Positions 1 to 12,700 of a stretch of DNA of 64,000 nucleotides are shown here, in pieces (position 1 is the stretch's first letter; every line of letters starts with the position of its first letter). The position numbers and the translations under genes are program-made. The notes under the pieces were generated by a model. It saw only the letters and a program-made list of their open reading frames with translations. It was not told the origin of the DNA and searched no databases. This DNA is from Cryptomeria japonica (taxonomy: Eukaryota; Streptophyta; Pinopsida; Cupressales; Cupressaceae). The DNA lies in NCBI RefSeq assembly GCF_030272615.1, contig NC_081415.1, positions 192,042,270 through 192,106,269 on the forward strand, read 5' to 3'.

Positions 1-582
1 TGTAGCAGAGGATAGAGGACAAGCCCTACATCTTCCTTTTTGGTAGCCATACTATTACTTACACTGAATGAAAATATCATGTGAGAAAATCCACTTACGC
101 CCACAAAGAATTGTTATCCAAATTTGTTTGAGGCTATCACAGCACATAATCCATAGTAATATTCATCCAAGGTCTTCCGGAAATAATCCTGTTGATTGGA
201 CATGCACTTTAATGATGTACCTAGTTTTGCCAGAGGAAATGAATTTATTGTTATCTTTGTGTAATGTTAGATCTAAAGTATAAACAATGTCTTCTCTACC
301 ATGCTGAAGGTTTTAGTAGTGTCAAAGTAATGTGTAGACTGCAGCTATGTTTTTTCTCATACATCTTATAGAAATTCACAAGTACGTAGAAGTTAGGATG
401 AAATGCAAAGCCACCTTCATGTAAATTTGAATCCGCATCAACAAGACACTGACAAGATTTGATAGTTCTACCAAAGAATCCATTGTTATTCTTTGTCATC
501 ACTAGTGATTCCTGCTTGCTACTCAAGTGATCAACTACAGCATATGTCTTATAAGTTATAACTTGTTTATTGCCCCACGAAG
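1..582. other. Left flank, no gene recognised
   Basis: I see no recognisable gene here. If the epsin reading downstream is right, this stretch lies in an early intron of that gene, left of the copia-A insertion. A minus-strand open frame at about 296-643 runs across the LTR boundary at 583 and matches no family I know. The expected first epsin exon (the conserved MKKAFDQ start of ENTH proteins) is not present here on either strand. Confidence 0.4.
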
Positions 583-1108
583 TGTAAATTTTGTGACCCA
601 GATTAGTAATCAGATTATCAGTATTTAATCTGAATTGTACCAATACAATACTTAGCTGAACTCTTCAGCCTCTTATCAGATCTGCATGTTTAATGGTCAG
701 ATTTACCCTTCTAATTATTCCTAGTCTGCATCAAATCTGCTCTCTAACAGAATTCTGGAACAACCGATGCCTTTGACCTTCTTGGATGAGTTCGCCCAAT
801 TTTACTTCTCAATTTCGCATACTTAGTTGCAGAGGTATTTCACTTTGCAAGAGGGAAAGTAAGAATGTGTTTGTGTTTGGTAAATGATCATTATTTATAT
901 GATCATTTAACCCACATAACCTTTAAGTCGGCTTCCATTTACATATTCATTTTGGCGCCAATTTAATGTGGCGTGGTAAATGGGGCTGGTCTTTGTTTTA
1001 GGGCCACGTTAATCCTTTTAGGGCCGGTCCTCTACGTTATACTTAAGGGAAGGGGTTCAGATGTTGCCTTAGGGCAATCCGAACCCTCTTTCCTAGTTAC
1101 AAACAACA
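583..1108 (-). repeat. 3' LTR of copia-A
   Basis: A 526-bp direct repeat of 5488-6028, with TG/CA ends. By eye it differs from the right copy at roughly 14 bases and lacks a 16-bp duplication present there. An AT-rich TATAAATA-like core lies near 889-899 on the minus strand, inside a short palindrome (TGATCAT...ATGATCA). Confidence 0.93.
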
Positions 1109-1130
1109 CTCCTTCTTAACTAGGGAAGAG
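1109..1130 (-). other. Polypurine tract region of copia-A
   Basis: On the minus strand the bases next to the 3' LTR read AAGAAGGAG, a purine-rich run at the place where plus-strand DNA synthesis of an LTR retrotransposon is primed. Confidence 0.7.
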
Positions 1131-1163
1131 GAGAATACATAATCTGAACCTTTAGAGTTCCAT

Positions 1164-1362
1164 CAAGCACACAAGCATAGAATGGATCTAGCACACAAGC
1201 ATAGAATTACATCTTCCACCTAGCACACAAGCATAGGATGGTTCTAGCACACAAGCATAGAAAGTGTAATACAAAAGTGGGTCTTTACATAATTACAATT
1301 TTCCATCTAGCACACAAGCATAGATTGGACATAATTCATTCTTGCACACAAGCAAAGAATGA
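1164..1362. repeat. Six interspersed AGCACACAAGCATAG motifs
   Basis: Between the RNase H stop and the PPT of copia-A, the 15-mer AGCACACAAGCATAG recurs six times (the last copy altered), separated by variable spacers of about 5 to 60 bases. It is non-coding and sits in the 3' untranslated part of the element. The function is unknown. Confidence 0.85.
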
Positions 1363-1383
1363 TTCAAAGTGCTGCAGATAGAG

Positions 1384-4300
1384 TCACTGAGATTGAAGCT
1401 CCCTCTCAATCAGGGTTTTGTTTTCCACAACACCAAGTCTATCTCTGAAGTATTCGAACTTCACCCTGGATAACGGTTTGGTAAGGATGTCCGCAATCTG
1501 TTCATCTGTGCTAATGTACTTTAGATGAATGGCGCCTCTTTGCACCATGTCCCGAATGAAATGATAGTGTGTTTCCACATGTTTGGATTGATCATGAAAT
1601 ACAGGATTTACTAACATCTTTATACAGCTTTGATTATCACAATGAATGGTGGTAGGACCACTAGCTTAACCAAATAATTCAACAAGGAGCTTGCGAAGCC
1701 ACACTGCTTCTCTGGATGCAACGGATGCGGCAATGTACTCAGCTTCTGCAGTGCTTAATGCTACTGAAGATTGCTTTCTACATGCCCAAGAGGTCACTGC
1801 AGAGCTTAAGTTGAAGCAGATACCTGAAGTACTTTTCCTGTCCTTGACACTTCATGCCCAATTTGAATCTGAGTAGCCTTCCAAGAGGATTGAGGTATTA
1901 AGTGAATACTTCAGCCCATAACCAATCGTGCCACGCAGGTATCTTAGGATGTGCTTAGCAGCAACTAGGTGAACAAGTTTAGGTAAGCTCATGAACTAGC
2001 TGAGAGCATTCACAGCATAACAGATATCTGGCCTAGTATTGACTAGGTACATTAGGGAACCAATCAACTGCTTGTACTCAGATGGATCTGCAAAATCCGA
2101 GTTAGGTGCAGAAACACTTAACTTCTTTGAGTTAGATTCCATAGGAGTATGCATAGGTTTACAATCTATCATTCTAAATCTTTTCAAAATATCAATAGTA
2201 TATTTTCCTTGACTTAGAAAAATTTCATTGGATCTTTGCCATACTTCTAACCCTAGAAAGTAGTGTATTAGACCTAAATCCTTCATTTCAAATTCTGAGG
2301 CTAATTCCTTCTTACATCTTATGATTAATTTACTTTCACCAGTGAGAAATAAATCATCCACATACAAAACTAAAATAAGCATCTCATCATTATAAACTTT
2401 CAAGTAAATGTTAGCATCAGCATCATTCTTGCAAAATCCTAAGCTTAGTAAGTACTTATCAATTCTTTCATACCAAGCACGAGGAGCCTGTTTGAGCCCA
2501 TATAAGGCTTTCTTCAACCGGCAAACATGAGAATCTCTTTTATGGGTTACATAACCTTCTGGTTGCTCAATATAGACATCCTCCTCAATGACACCATTGA
2601 GGAAGGCTGTCTTAACGTCCATTTGATGCAGTGCCCAACCTTTGGCTGCAGCAATAGCTATCATAGATGTAATAGAGGTATATCTAGCAACAGGGGCAAA
2701 AGTTTCTTCATGATCTATTCCTTCCTTTTGAGAGAAACCACGAGCTACAAACCTAGCTTTATATTTTTCAATACTACCATCAACATTATGTTTAATTTTA
2801 AACAACCATTTAGAGGAAACAACAGACTTACCTTTGGGTCTGGGTACAATGTCCCAGACATCATTCTTGATGATAGACCCATACTCTTCATCCATGGCTA
2901 ATTTCCAAGCATAATGGGACATAGCTTCTTCGACATTGTGAGGTTCAGACTCAATGATATTGCACATCACAGAAATGTAGTTGACGTGATTTTGGAATCT
3001 CTTGCTATCTCTAAAGGTTCCTCTGGGAGCAGCAAAACCTTCAGCATCTTGAATCGTGTTTCTAACCTAAAGTGGTCTCTTCTTGCAGACCACAATATCT
3101 TGAGGTATATCGGTAGGGAGCATAGGCTCTGATGGGTCATTTTGAACTTCCTGATCTGGAAGGTCAGTAGGCTCCTCCTGTATCTTAGGGTTAGCATCAA
3201 CTATTGAATCTTGATTTTCAATTTCCATATCATTATTATTGGATAATGAACCTTTAGATCTTTTGAAAGCAATATTTTCTTCAAAAGTTACATCTCTACT
3301 TACCTCAACATACCTTTGACTTGAAATGTAAATTCTGAAAGCTTTGGAAGATTTGCTGTATCCCACTAAGATGCCTTTCTTTCCAGATGGATCCAACTTG
3401 GTTCGTTTTTCTTTAGGCACATGAACATACACCGGGCTCTTGAACATCCTTAGATGACTGATGTCAGGTTTGATTCCTGTAAAGGCTTCTTCGGGAGTCA
3501 CATCCTTTAGGGCGCGATGAGGACATCTATTCTGAATATACACTGCCGTTTTGGATGCTTCCGCCCATAGAAAAGGTTGCAGGTCTTGATCATGGATCAT
3601 GGCTCTTGCAACTTCAACAATGGTCTTGTTCTTTCTTTCAGCAACTCCCCTTTGCTGAGGATTGTGGGGAACACAAAACTCCCTCTTAATTCCTGCTTTA
3701 ACACAAAAGTCATAAAAACTACTTGAGGTGTATTCACCTCCATTGTCAGACCTCAGACATTTGATTCGGTTTCATGTAGTATTTTCAACACAGGCTTTGA
3801 ATTCTTTAAATCTGTTTAGGACTTCTTCAGACTCTTTAGATTTAAGAAAATAGATCCATGTTTTTCTAGAGAAATCATCTATGAAGATAACATAATATTG
3901 GAAACCGCTAGGAGATGCTACAGACATAGGACCACATAAATCTGATTGAATAAGTTCTAACCTTTCTTTAGCCCTACTATCGCTTTTATGAAAAGGATTC
4001 TTCACATTCTTGCCCATTACACAACCTTTACAAGCATCATCATGAGATAAACTGAGTTTAGGCATACCTTTAACCATTTTACTGAGAGTGGGAAGAGCTT
4101 GAAAGTGTAGATGTCCCAGTCTTCTATGCCATAGCTCGCATGATTTAGGGGTCTCATGAATGAGAGCTTGAATTGGATTAGCTGCAAGCTTATATAAACT
4201 ATCACATCTATTTCCAATAATACTAGCAGATTTGAAATTAGATTTCTTAGGCCAAGCGAGTACTTTCCCTTCAAAAAATGCTATTTGCAAACCCTTATCT

Positions 4301-5405
4301 TCTAAGGCAGAAATGGAAATAAGATTTCTTTTAATACCAGGTACAAAGAGAATATCATAGAGTTGTAAGGAAATACCAGAATCTAGTTTTAAAGAGGTAG
4401 GACCAGAACATTTTACCGAGTATCGAGCATCATCACCGATTACTACATGAAGGTTGGTGTCCTTTTCAATCAGATCCGAGAGATGCTCACGAAAACCTGA
4501 GATGTGTCTGGAGGCACCACTGTCAAGTATCCACGTATTGCTGTCCGTAGGAACATTGCTGGATAGAGCAGAGATAAGAAGATAATCTTCACTTTGTTCG
4601 GCAACTTCATTTAAGTTGACTTCCCTTTCCTTTGGATCATTCTAACAATCTCTGGCATAGTGACCATACTTATCACATCTAAAGCAACGAATGTGAGAGG
4701 AATCTCTTGACTTCTTCCTTGGATCATAGGAGGAGGACCTAAAATCTTTGCTTCTCTTTTCTTTCTTCCAATGTCCACCTTTCCTAGATTTAGCTAAGAG
4801 AACATGATTATCTTTGTGAGAGTTCTTGAGTTTTCCTCTTACCTCAATTCGAGATTCGTTTTCGATGCAATCAGATTGAAGACACTCAAAGTTGGGACGA
4901 TCAGCGTTTCCACCAATACTACGAATGAATGGTTCCCATTCATCAGGTAGACCATTTAATGCTGTCATAACAAGATCTTTGTTCGAGATTTGGCAATCAA
5001 GAGTGCTTAGCTTGTCCTTTAGTTCATTGATCTTCATGAAGTAGGCTATGATTGAGTCTTCTTCTTTCATTTTTATGTGAAGAAGCTGCTGTCTTAGTGC
5101 AAGTGCCCTGCTGAGGTTGTTGACTTCATACATCCCTTCCAAGTGTTTGATCATTTCCCTGGCAGACACAAACTTTGATACGACAGTGACACGATGATTC
5201 TTGACGGATTCAATTATGATCCTCCTAGCCTTGAGGGAGTCTTTCTTGAACTGTTTTAGCTCTTCAACATCTTCTGGAGGAGAGCCCTTCTTCTTCTACA
5301 AATTTCAGCAGATCATTCTCTTCAAGGATCAATAGAATATGGACCTTCCAAGCAGCAAAATCAATGGCTCCCTCAAGTCTATCTTCAGCCTTCAAACCTG
5401 ACATT
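1384..5405 (-). pseudogene. copia-A gag-pol polyprotein, disrupted
   Basis: Read on the minus strand, gag starts at an ATG at about 5405 (MSGLKAEDRLEG) and meets a frameshift near 5290. It ends with the CCHC zinc knuckle CFRCDKYGHYARDC at about 4642-4690. The protease motif DSGASRHIS is near 4510-4535. Integrase includes the HRRLGH zinc-binding start (about 4155), D in QSDLCGP, D in LRSDNGGEY (about 3750) and the final E in AERKN. Reverse transcriptase (2970-1996) has QMDVKTAFLNG and catalytic YVDD at 2353-2364. RNase H includes STAEAEY and ends at 1384. In-frame stops lie near 3772 (TGA), 3067 (TAG), 1996 (TAG), 1860 (TGA) and 1665 (TAA). The family polyprotein is normally one ORF of about 1,300 residues; this copy cannot make it. 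Confidence 0.93.
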
Positions 5406-5470
5406 TTAATCTGAAAACAAACAGCAGCTATATGCAACAAATGATTTACTAAAATCAGAAGTTAGTAACA

Positions 5471-5487
5471 CCTTAGCTCTGATACCA
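5471..5487 (-). other. Primer-binding site of copia-A (initiator tRNA-Met)
   Basis: On the minus strand the bases right after the 5' LTR read TGGTATCAGAGCTAAGG. The first 12 are the standard plant Ty1/copia PBS, complementary to the 3' end of initiator tRNA-Met. Confidence 0.93.
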
Positions 5488-6028
5488 TGTAAATTTTGTG
5501 ACCTAGATTAGTAATCAGATTATCAGTATTTAATCTGAATTGTACCAATACAATACTTAGCTGAACTCTTCAGCCTCTTATCAGATCTGCATGTTTAATG
5601 GTCAGATCTGCCCTTCTAATTATTCCAAGTCTGCATCAAATCTGCTCTCTAACAGAATTCTGGAACAACCAATGCCTTTTACCTTCTTGGATGAGTTTGC
5701 CCAATTTTACTTCTCAATTTCGCATACTTAGTTGCAGAGGTATTTCACTTTGCAAGAGGGAAAGTAAGAATGTGTTTGTGTTTGGTAAATGTCCATTATT
5801 TATATGATCATTATTTATATGATCATTTAATCCACATAACCTCTAAGTCGGCTTCCATTTACATATTCATTTTGGCGCCAATTTAATGTGGCGTGGTAAA
5901 TGGGGCTGGTCTTTGTTTTAGGGCCACGTTAATCCTTTTAGGGCCGGTCCTCCACGTTATACTTAATGGTAGGGGTTCGGATGTTGCCTTAGGGCAATCT
6001 GAACCCTCTTTCCTAGTTACAAACAACA
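5488..6028 (-). repeat. 5' LTR of copia-A
   Basis: A 541-bp partner of the left LTR. It carries a 16-bp tandem duplication of the TATA-containing segment near 5797-5830 (ATTTATATGATCATT twice), which accounts for its extra length. It would hold the promoter of the element. Confidence 0.93.
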
Positions 6029-6755
6029 CAAAGAACAAAACCTTAGCAAGCCTTTTTGCATGAATGCCAGGCTTTACACATGATTTCTTACTGCACGTTA
6101 AATGTAATTGCCTTATTCATTTCTATTTTATATTATCTCAGGCAGACCTCATAGGATCCCTCATCGTTATCTTGTGAAGTGTTAAATCCTGATTGAACTT
6201 TGGTGCCTTTATTCCAATTGCCTTGTATTTTTTTTGCTGTAACTTGTTGACTTCTAACAGTCCAATATAACACCGCAATCTCTCTTATATTTTAATTTTT
6301 TTACCTTTCCAGTTTTAAGCATGCTTCTCCATCTACCTTGTCATACAAAAACTACCAGCGCAGCTTTTCTTTGGAAATAACATTCAAAGGTTTTCTGAAT
6401 CTTCTTGATTGATAATTAGAAGGGTTATTAGTATTACTGATTGGTGCAATCTTATTTTCAAATTTTTGAACCTCTTTTTGCTGACAATGATGTATCCTCC
6501 AGAAGTTAGTAAATGATAGAATCTCCACTGCTGATGAATTCCTCTAAGAAAGCCAATAAAAATACCTACAAGGTTTTATATGTTACATTCAATACATATT
6601 TCAAACTTGAGTGTGAAGGAACACGAAATAGGTTGATATTGTCTCTTTTTAGACATTGGATTCTTTGTAATGAAATTTGTTAAGCTGGGCCAATGTAATT
6701 TGATTAAAACATGCATGTACTTTAATACATTCTCTTGATTTTGATTGTCTGCCAG
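6029..6755 (+). other. Intron sequence between copia-A and the first visible epsin exon
   Basis: This AT-rich stretch has no coding signal. It ends in the acceptor TCTGCCAG before the exon at 6756. It is taken as part of the intron into which copia-A inserted. Confidence 0.6.
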
Positions 6756-9700
6756 GTACTTGATATTACAAGCAATGAGCCATGGGGCCCTCATGGATCT
6801 GTAATGGCTGATATTGCACAAGCCACTAGAAATTAGTAAGATTCTTTGGTTTGGACAGTTTTTTTTATTATGATGGGTTTGCTATTTGCTGTTAACAAGT
6901 ATTTCTAAAGATTCAGACACTTAATTTGCTTTTCTATAGTCATGAATATCAGATAATCATGTCTGTGCTCTGGAAAAGGCTAAATGATACTGGTAAAAAC
7001 TGGCGCCATGTTTATAAGGTAGACACTACTTTACCTTCTGACACCAATGTCACATTTTCAGAAATTATTCCATGTTTACAAATTTTTTCATTATCTCTAA
7101 CAGCTAAGTGTTGCAGTCTTTGACAGTTCTTGACTATTTAGTGGGAAACGGCTCAGAGCGTGTTATAGATGATCTTCGAGAGCATGCTTACCAAATTTCG
7201 GTAATATTAATTTCTTTTGTGAATATTATAAGTTTTGGTGACACAGTAATTGCTCATTGGTACTAAAGAAATCTTAACAAAATATGGTGCTATATTATCA
7301 GCTTCCCTTCGGATTTTGATAGCATTAGTGACTTAAAAATTTATTTTGAACATTGTTAATTGTTGATCTTTGCCACTGTTTTTCTGGTTGAAGACTCTCT
7401 CCGATTTCCAGTATGTTGATTCGCATGGGAAAGATCAAGGACAGAATGTTAGAAAGAAGGCACAGGCCATTGTTGCTCTTATTAATGACAAAGAGAGAAT
7501 ACGAGAAGTGAGAGAGAAGGCTGCTGCCAACAGAGACAAGTAAGCATCATTGCAGGGGATGCATGGATGATTTCAAGTGCATTGTGAATTTTTAGTGATA
7601 TACTTTGGAAAGAGATTTGAGAATTCAATTTCACTTTCTTCAAAATTTTGGTTGTAGATACCGAGGAGCCTCAGCAACTGGAGGTATGTACAGGCCAAGT
7701 TCATATTCAAGTACTGGAGGTGGTTATCGCGGTGATCCATACGAGGAAGACCGATATGGAAGTCGTTCTGGAGGGAGAGATGATGATCGAAATGGATATG
7801 GGAGAGAAAAGGAATGGGACAGGTATAGAGATGATGACAGATATGGAAGGAATGGAGATTCTTATGGTAAGGATGGAGACCGTTACAGTAGAGATGGTGG
7901 TGAACGTTACAGTCGAGATGGGGAGCGCTATAGAGATGATGAGTATGGTGTAGGTAAAGATAACGAAGAGGACCGTTATGGCTCAAGAAAAGGTGATAGA
8001 AGCTATGAAAAAGAGAAAGATCACTCCTATGAAGATGATGACCGATATTCTTCAAGGTCTGTCTTAATTGTGATGTTTTGGACAAAAAATTCTTTTTTTT
8101 TGGTTAGTGCACTGACACAATTTCTTATTTCAGGAATGGAGGCAGAACTAGTGATTATGGGCCGGAGGACAGGTATTCTTTGCATATCCCTGTTTTGAAA
8201 TTTGAATTGTTGTGAGTGCAAGTGTAAACTGCATATATGAAGATATGGGAGATTCACATGCTTATTTTGTTTCTTCTTGCCATCTTCACTGAGATGTTTG
8301 GTTATATTGGAAAATTGTCATATAGATAGTGGTACTAGTGGGAATTAATGAAATATTGAATATTCCTATCTGAAGGTATGAGCGAAAACTGTCAGGAGGA
8401 AAAATGGGAGCTCCTCCAAGTTATGAAGAATCGGTTAATGATTCTGTTCATCGCCAAAGTGATGAAAGGTATTCTGAATATAGTATGTCTGTCTTAAGTT
8501 GATGAATCTAATCAGTCCAATCAATACTTTTTTGAAGTTATTCTACATATCTCACTCTTGCCTTTGTGTGAGGCTAGGGATGGAGGGAATCTGGCAGCTA
8601 GTGTAGCAAAAGCAACTACCCGACAAGCTACTAAAAGTCAAGGTCAAGATGCTCCAGTCATTGCAGAGAATGTTGAAAGTTCTACAAGCATTCCCTCTGG
8701 CAGCTTTGATGATTTTGATCCACGTAATTCTTTTACAGCAGGTGATAATAACACATTAATTGCTATATTAACAATGCCCATTTTATTTGGTTGAGAAATT
8801 GGTTAATTCTTTGAGGAGGATTTAATTGGCTATTTTTTGGGAACAACCATCATTACTTAAGCAGGAAAAATTGTTTTAGTACACAATAACTGGCACATAT
8901 AATGTAACCACACAATTCTCACAGCATCTGCCTAGATTTTTTACATTTGACTGATTTCTTGTAATTGATAGGAAATTGAATGTGAGGATTGATTTTCTTT
9001 CTGTAGCCATGTAGGCATTCTTTGGAGTTTCTGTGGGAATATGAGTTTTCTTTTCTGTTTGTAGTTTTATTTGTTTGAATGTCAAGGCTTGCTATTTTGC
9101 CAAATCACTTGTCAGTTGCAATTGGCTTAACATTGACAAACATTTAAATGAGGATTCATCTTTCTATTTAAAGTGAATTAATTGCCCTTATTTGGACACT
9201 GTTTCAGTCTGCTTAAGCAGTCAATTGCTCAAATAGCCCTAAAGTCATCAACAGTCATCTGAACAGAGTGAACTATGGCTTTCATTTAGGAGCTTGTTTT
9301 AGAGTTTTAAACCATCAACAATGGGATCCTTTTTGGCATCCTTGTAGCTAGAATTATTTCTGGGACTGAAGCATCTTTTCAAATTACATATTTGCTCCTT
9401 TTTGGCATGCATTTACTGCAGTTGTCTTCGGCCTAAAGAGATAACCATTCTAGACAACAGCCAAATAATATTAATTATAGCACTCTTGGTAGTTCATTAT
9501 TAACCATGCTAGACAATAGGCAGAGAGTATACATATTGCCACCGTTGGTAGTTCATTACATCAGCTTTCATTAGTTGGTTAAAGTTTTTGCATGTTATAT
9601 AAGAAATATAAGGAACCTAGCAGCAGTTTGGGTTCAACTTGTCCATGTGCAAAGCGCTTTAGGTTTAATGTTGAGAGAGAGGAATAGTCATTGACTTATT

Positions 9701-12700
9701 AATGCATTCAATCTTTAGGCTGAGGAACTCAACCCTGATAAATAACATAATACACTTGTTTGCTGTACTGATTCTATTTTGTATATAATATGACCACATC
9801 TTATTGTAAATACATCAAATCCTGGGCTTCAAAGTCACAAAGATTTGGTTGGTTTGCTGGTAAAAGTGGCATGCGAGTTGTGGTCCAGCGCTTGAATGAC
9901 TTGCTTTGTGTGGTAATCACCATATTTCTGAGTTCTTGGCATTAAGAGGAAATATCACTCCCAAAGATCATGCCATTTGGGATCTTCATCTGGAAACCAT
10001 GAATACACCATTAGGTCGAGCATTGTTCACTTCTCATTTGAATGTGCCTGAAGACCCTCTGGCACTCATGGTAGTTTAAATTTTAAAATTGTAAACTCTA
10101 AAGCCAAGTAAATTTAGAACTTTTCATCTATTTTATTCCTGTATGTAATGAAATTCTGTTTATAGGAAGGTTAATGGGAGTGAACTTGCAAATTGTCTGT
10201 ATTGATTTAAATAGTAATCTTAAAGTGTTTTACTCCTTACTCCTTCAGCTACAACCTATTAGAAAGCGGGCCTGGTTCATCAATTCACTGATGTTCACCT
10301 GAAGACAAAGTAGGATTTTCTGTAGTTAATGCCAGGAACCAATTTATCATTTTGTGCTTTACAGTGAGGTGAGTTTCAGAATGAGCATCTGATTTCATCT
10401 CGTCTCTTCCATACCATCTAAAGATTTACAACCCTTTAAATGTTATAAATTGCCTTAAATTTACTATCATGCTTGAAGCCTTCTTTTCAATTTATATAAA
10501 TATAAACATTGGGGTCCATGAACAGGAAAACATAGCTATGCACAAACCTCACAAATCTATACATGCAATCTGGCAGTAGCATACAGCCCAAGAGGGTCTA
10601 ATGATTAAAACTTGTGTATTCCATAGAGGAAGCACAGAATTGCATCTGAAGGGGGATGGGGCATGTGTGCCTAATATGGACAATACATAAGGTGAACGGA
10701 AAAATAATTGTCTTGTGGGCTTTTCATAAGGGGAGTTGGAGACATCAAATTGTTGTCACCTACCAGTGACCTAAAAATTTACGTTTACCTTTAAGATACA
10801 TTTCCTTAGATTAAGAATATATTTGGGTTAGCTCACATGGTTAACAGTGAACACTATTTATGCAATATGGAGGTTGTCAGGAAATCTGTTGCAAATTTAG
10901 AGATTAGCTTTGAGAATTGTCAAGTTAGTATGACTGTATGAGTATGGTTATGTTGCGATATATTACTACTAAGTAAAATGTAACATGTCTGGAAAAATGA
11001 TATGTTGTCTATTTGGATGACTCTGGGCATTGGGCCATTGACTTCTATGGAGCATAAGATTTACTTATTATTGCCTTTTGTTTGAAACATGTGCTGCTTT
11101 TGGGTTTGAAAGGGTATTAAAACATGCGTGGGGGAACATTGAACTAATTGGTATTTTATGGTCAGTCTCGAGTCCCTTATATTATATAAGATCATTTATG
11201 ATTATTCTACCATATGTTTGTGATATTTGAGCTTTAATTATAATTTTCTTTTTATAATCATTTGTCTTTTTGGCCAAGTGCAGTGCCCTAAACCCTGATA
11301 TAAAATAAGTGTTCTACGGGGATGTGTTACCCCCCACCCCCACAACAAAAAAAAACCCGTGTCCCCTGTAGGGGGACGTTTCCAAGACTTGGGGACTTGG
11401 GGGAAATGTCTCCCCATGGCACCACCACCTCTGCCAGGGATGCCGCGGGGGCGCTTGCTATATGTTATGTGCCATTACATGCTGATTGCAACCTTTAACT
11501 TTGTGTTGGCCTTTCATGGGGCACTCATAGAGATGTTATATTGCATATTTTTCCTTGAAGATTTCAATTCACCTCTATTTTTATATCAGGACCACTCTGC
11601 TGCTGTCCCCCCGCTGTCCTCAAATTTAGACCTTTGTTCCCCCGGTCCCTGCGACCCATCCTTGTGTCCCCCCATCCCCTCATCATGAAACTCAGTGGAA
11701 CTATGGTCATATAATAGTGCTGTGAAAGCACAAATACTGATGGCTTATAAATTTTCCACTAGGTCTGAAACTTCCAAAAGTAGCAGTCGAACATAAATTC
11801 TGTTAGTTATTGAGGAAAGAAGCCATTAATGTTTTCTTCTATAGAAATTTTCAGGTATTTTGTATGCTGCTTGTTTGTAATTAGTGTGGACTTGTATTGT
11901 AGTCCTTAGTTCTAGTTCAAAAACTTGAGTACTCGCTCAACTTGCAAGTTGGAATGTAAATGAACTGATTTTCCATTTACTTGCTGTCAAATCTGTGTGA
12001 GTTAGAATTGCACATTGATTTTATGAGTTGGTCTCACTGGACATGACAAAAATTGAAACCTGAAAAAAGAAATGTAAAAAATGCTGAAATTTGGCCTGTA
12101 AAAACCATATGACAGTCCCACTTTTCCTCAGAGTGTTTACCTTCTCCTTTGCAAAACAAGAAGCAATTTATGGCAAGAGGTTGTCTTGCTGTCCTGTTGC
12201 TGCTGTAGTTTGTTGCATGCATCCCGCAACTGTGGCTGAAGAGGTGGTTTTGCTGTCCTGTAGCTGTTGTAGGTTGCTGGTTGCTTTGCGTGGCTGCTGC
12301 AGGAAGTTTTTTTGTTGTTTGCGGTTGCTTTCTGCAGCTGCTGGATTTAAGGTTTTTTGTGGTCATAGAGGGAAGAGAACTTGCAGATTATGGCATGTCA
12401 ATCCTTATGCATAGAGAAAAAAGATTTGGATCTTTTGAGTGTAGAAATGGGTGCTGATGTGAGACAATGGCCTGCTAATCTTTCAGTTTTTGTCAAACAC
12501 ATTCTGCAGATGATCAAATTTTGGAAACATTAATAGTTTCAAATGTTTTCTCTAATATAAACAGAGTTCATCTATACATAAGCTAGATAAGATTTGCTAA
12601 GTCAAGGTGGTTGCATAAAACAAGGACTCAAATATGAAATCAAATTCTATTGTACACTTAATTAACACCTCAGTTGAAGCTAAGGAATTGCATAAAAAAT

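Larger units (their letters stand above)
583..6028 (-). mobile_element. Ty1/copia LTR retrotransposon (copia-A), decayed
   Basis: A 5.4-kb element on the minus strand, bounded by two similar LTRs that both start TGTTGTTTG and end ATTTTACA in element orientation. It has an initiator-Met tRNA PBS inside the right LTR and a purine-rich tract inside the left LTR. The domain order gag, protease, integrase, reverse transcriptase, RNase H is that of Ty1/copia. The bases outside the ends are CGAAG and CAAAG, an imperfect 5-bp target duplication (4 of 5). Several in-frame stops and one frameshift make it non-autonomous. It lies antisense in what appears to be an early intron of the epsin gene. Confidence 0.95.

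Noticed and set aside
68-643. Possible host exon on the minus strand left of copia-A
   Set aside because: The open frame crosses into the LTR, and phrases such as HVQSTGLFPEDL in another frame gave no convincing family match.
1164-1362. CRISPR-like array
   Set aside because: Repeat of only 15 bases with irregular spacers in a plant retrotransposon; not a CRISPR.
2527-2901. Plus-strand open frame of 124 codons
   Set aside because: It lies opposite the copia-A reverse transcriptase and is a shadow of that coding sequence.
7573-8085. Minus-strand His-rich open frame of 170 codons
   Set aside because: It is the reverse of the D/R/Y-rich epsin exon; composition is forced by the exon.
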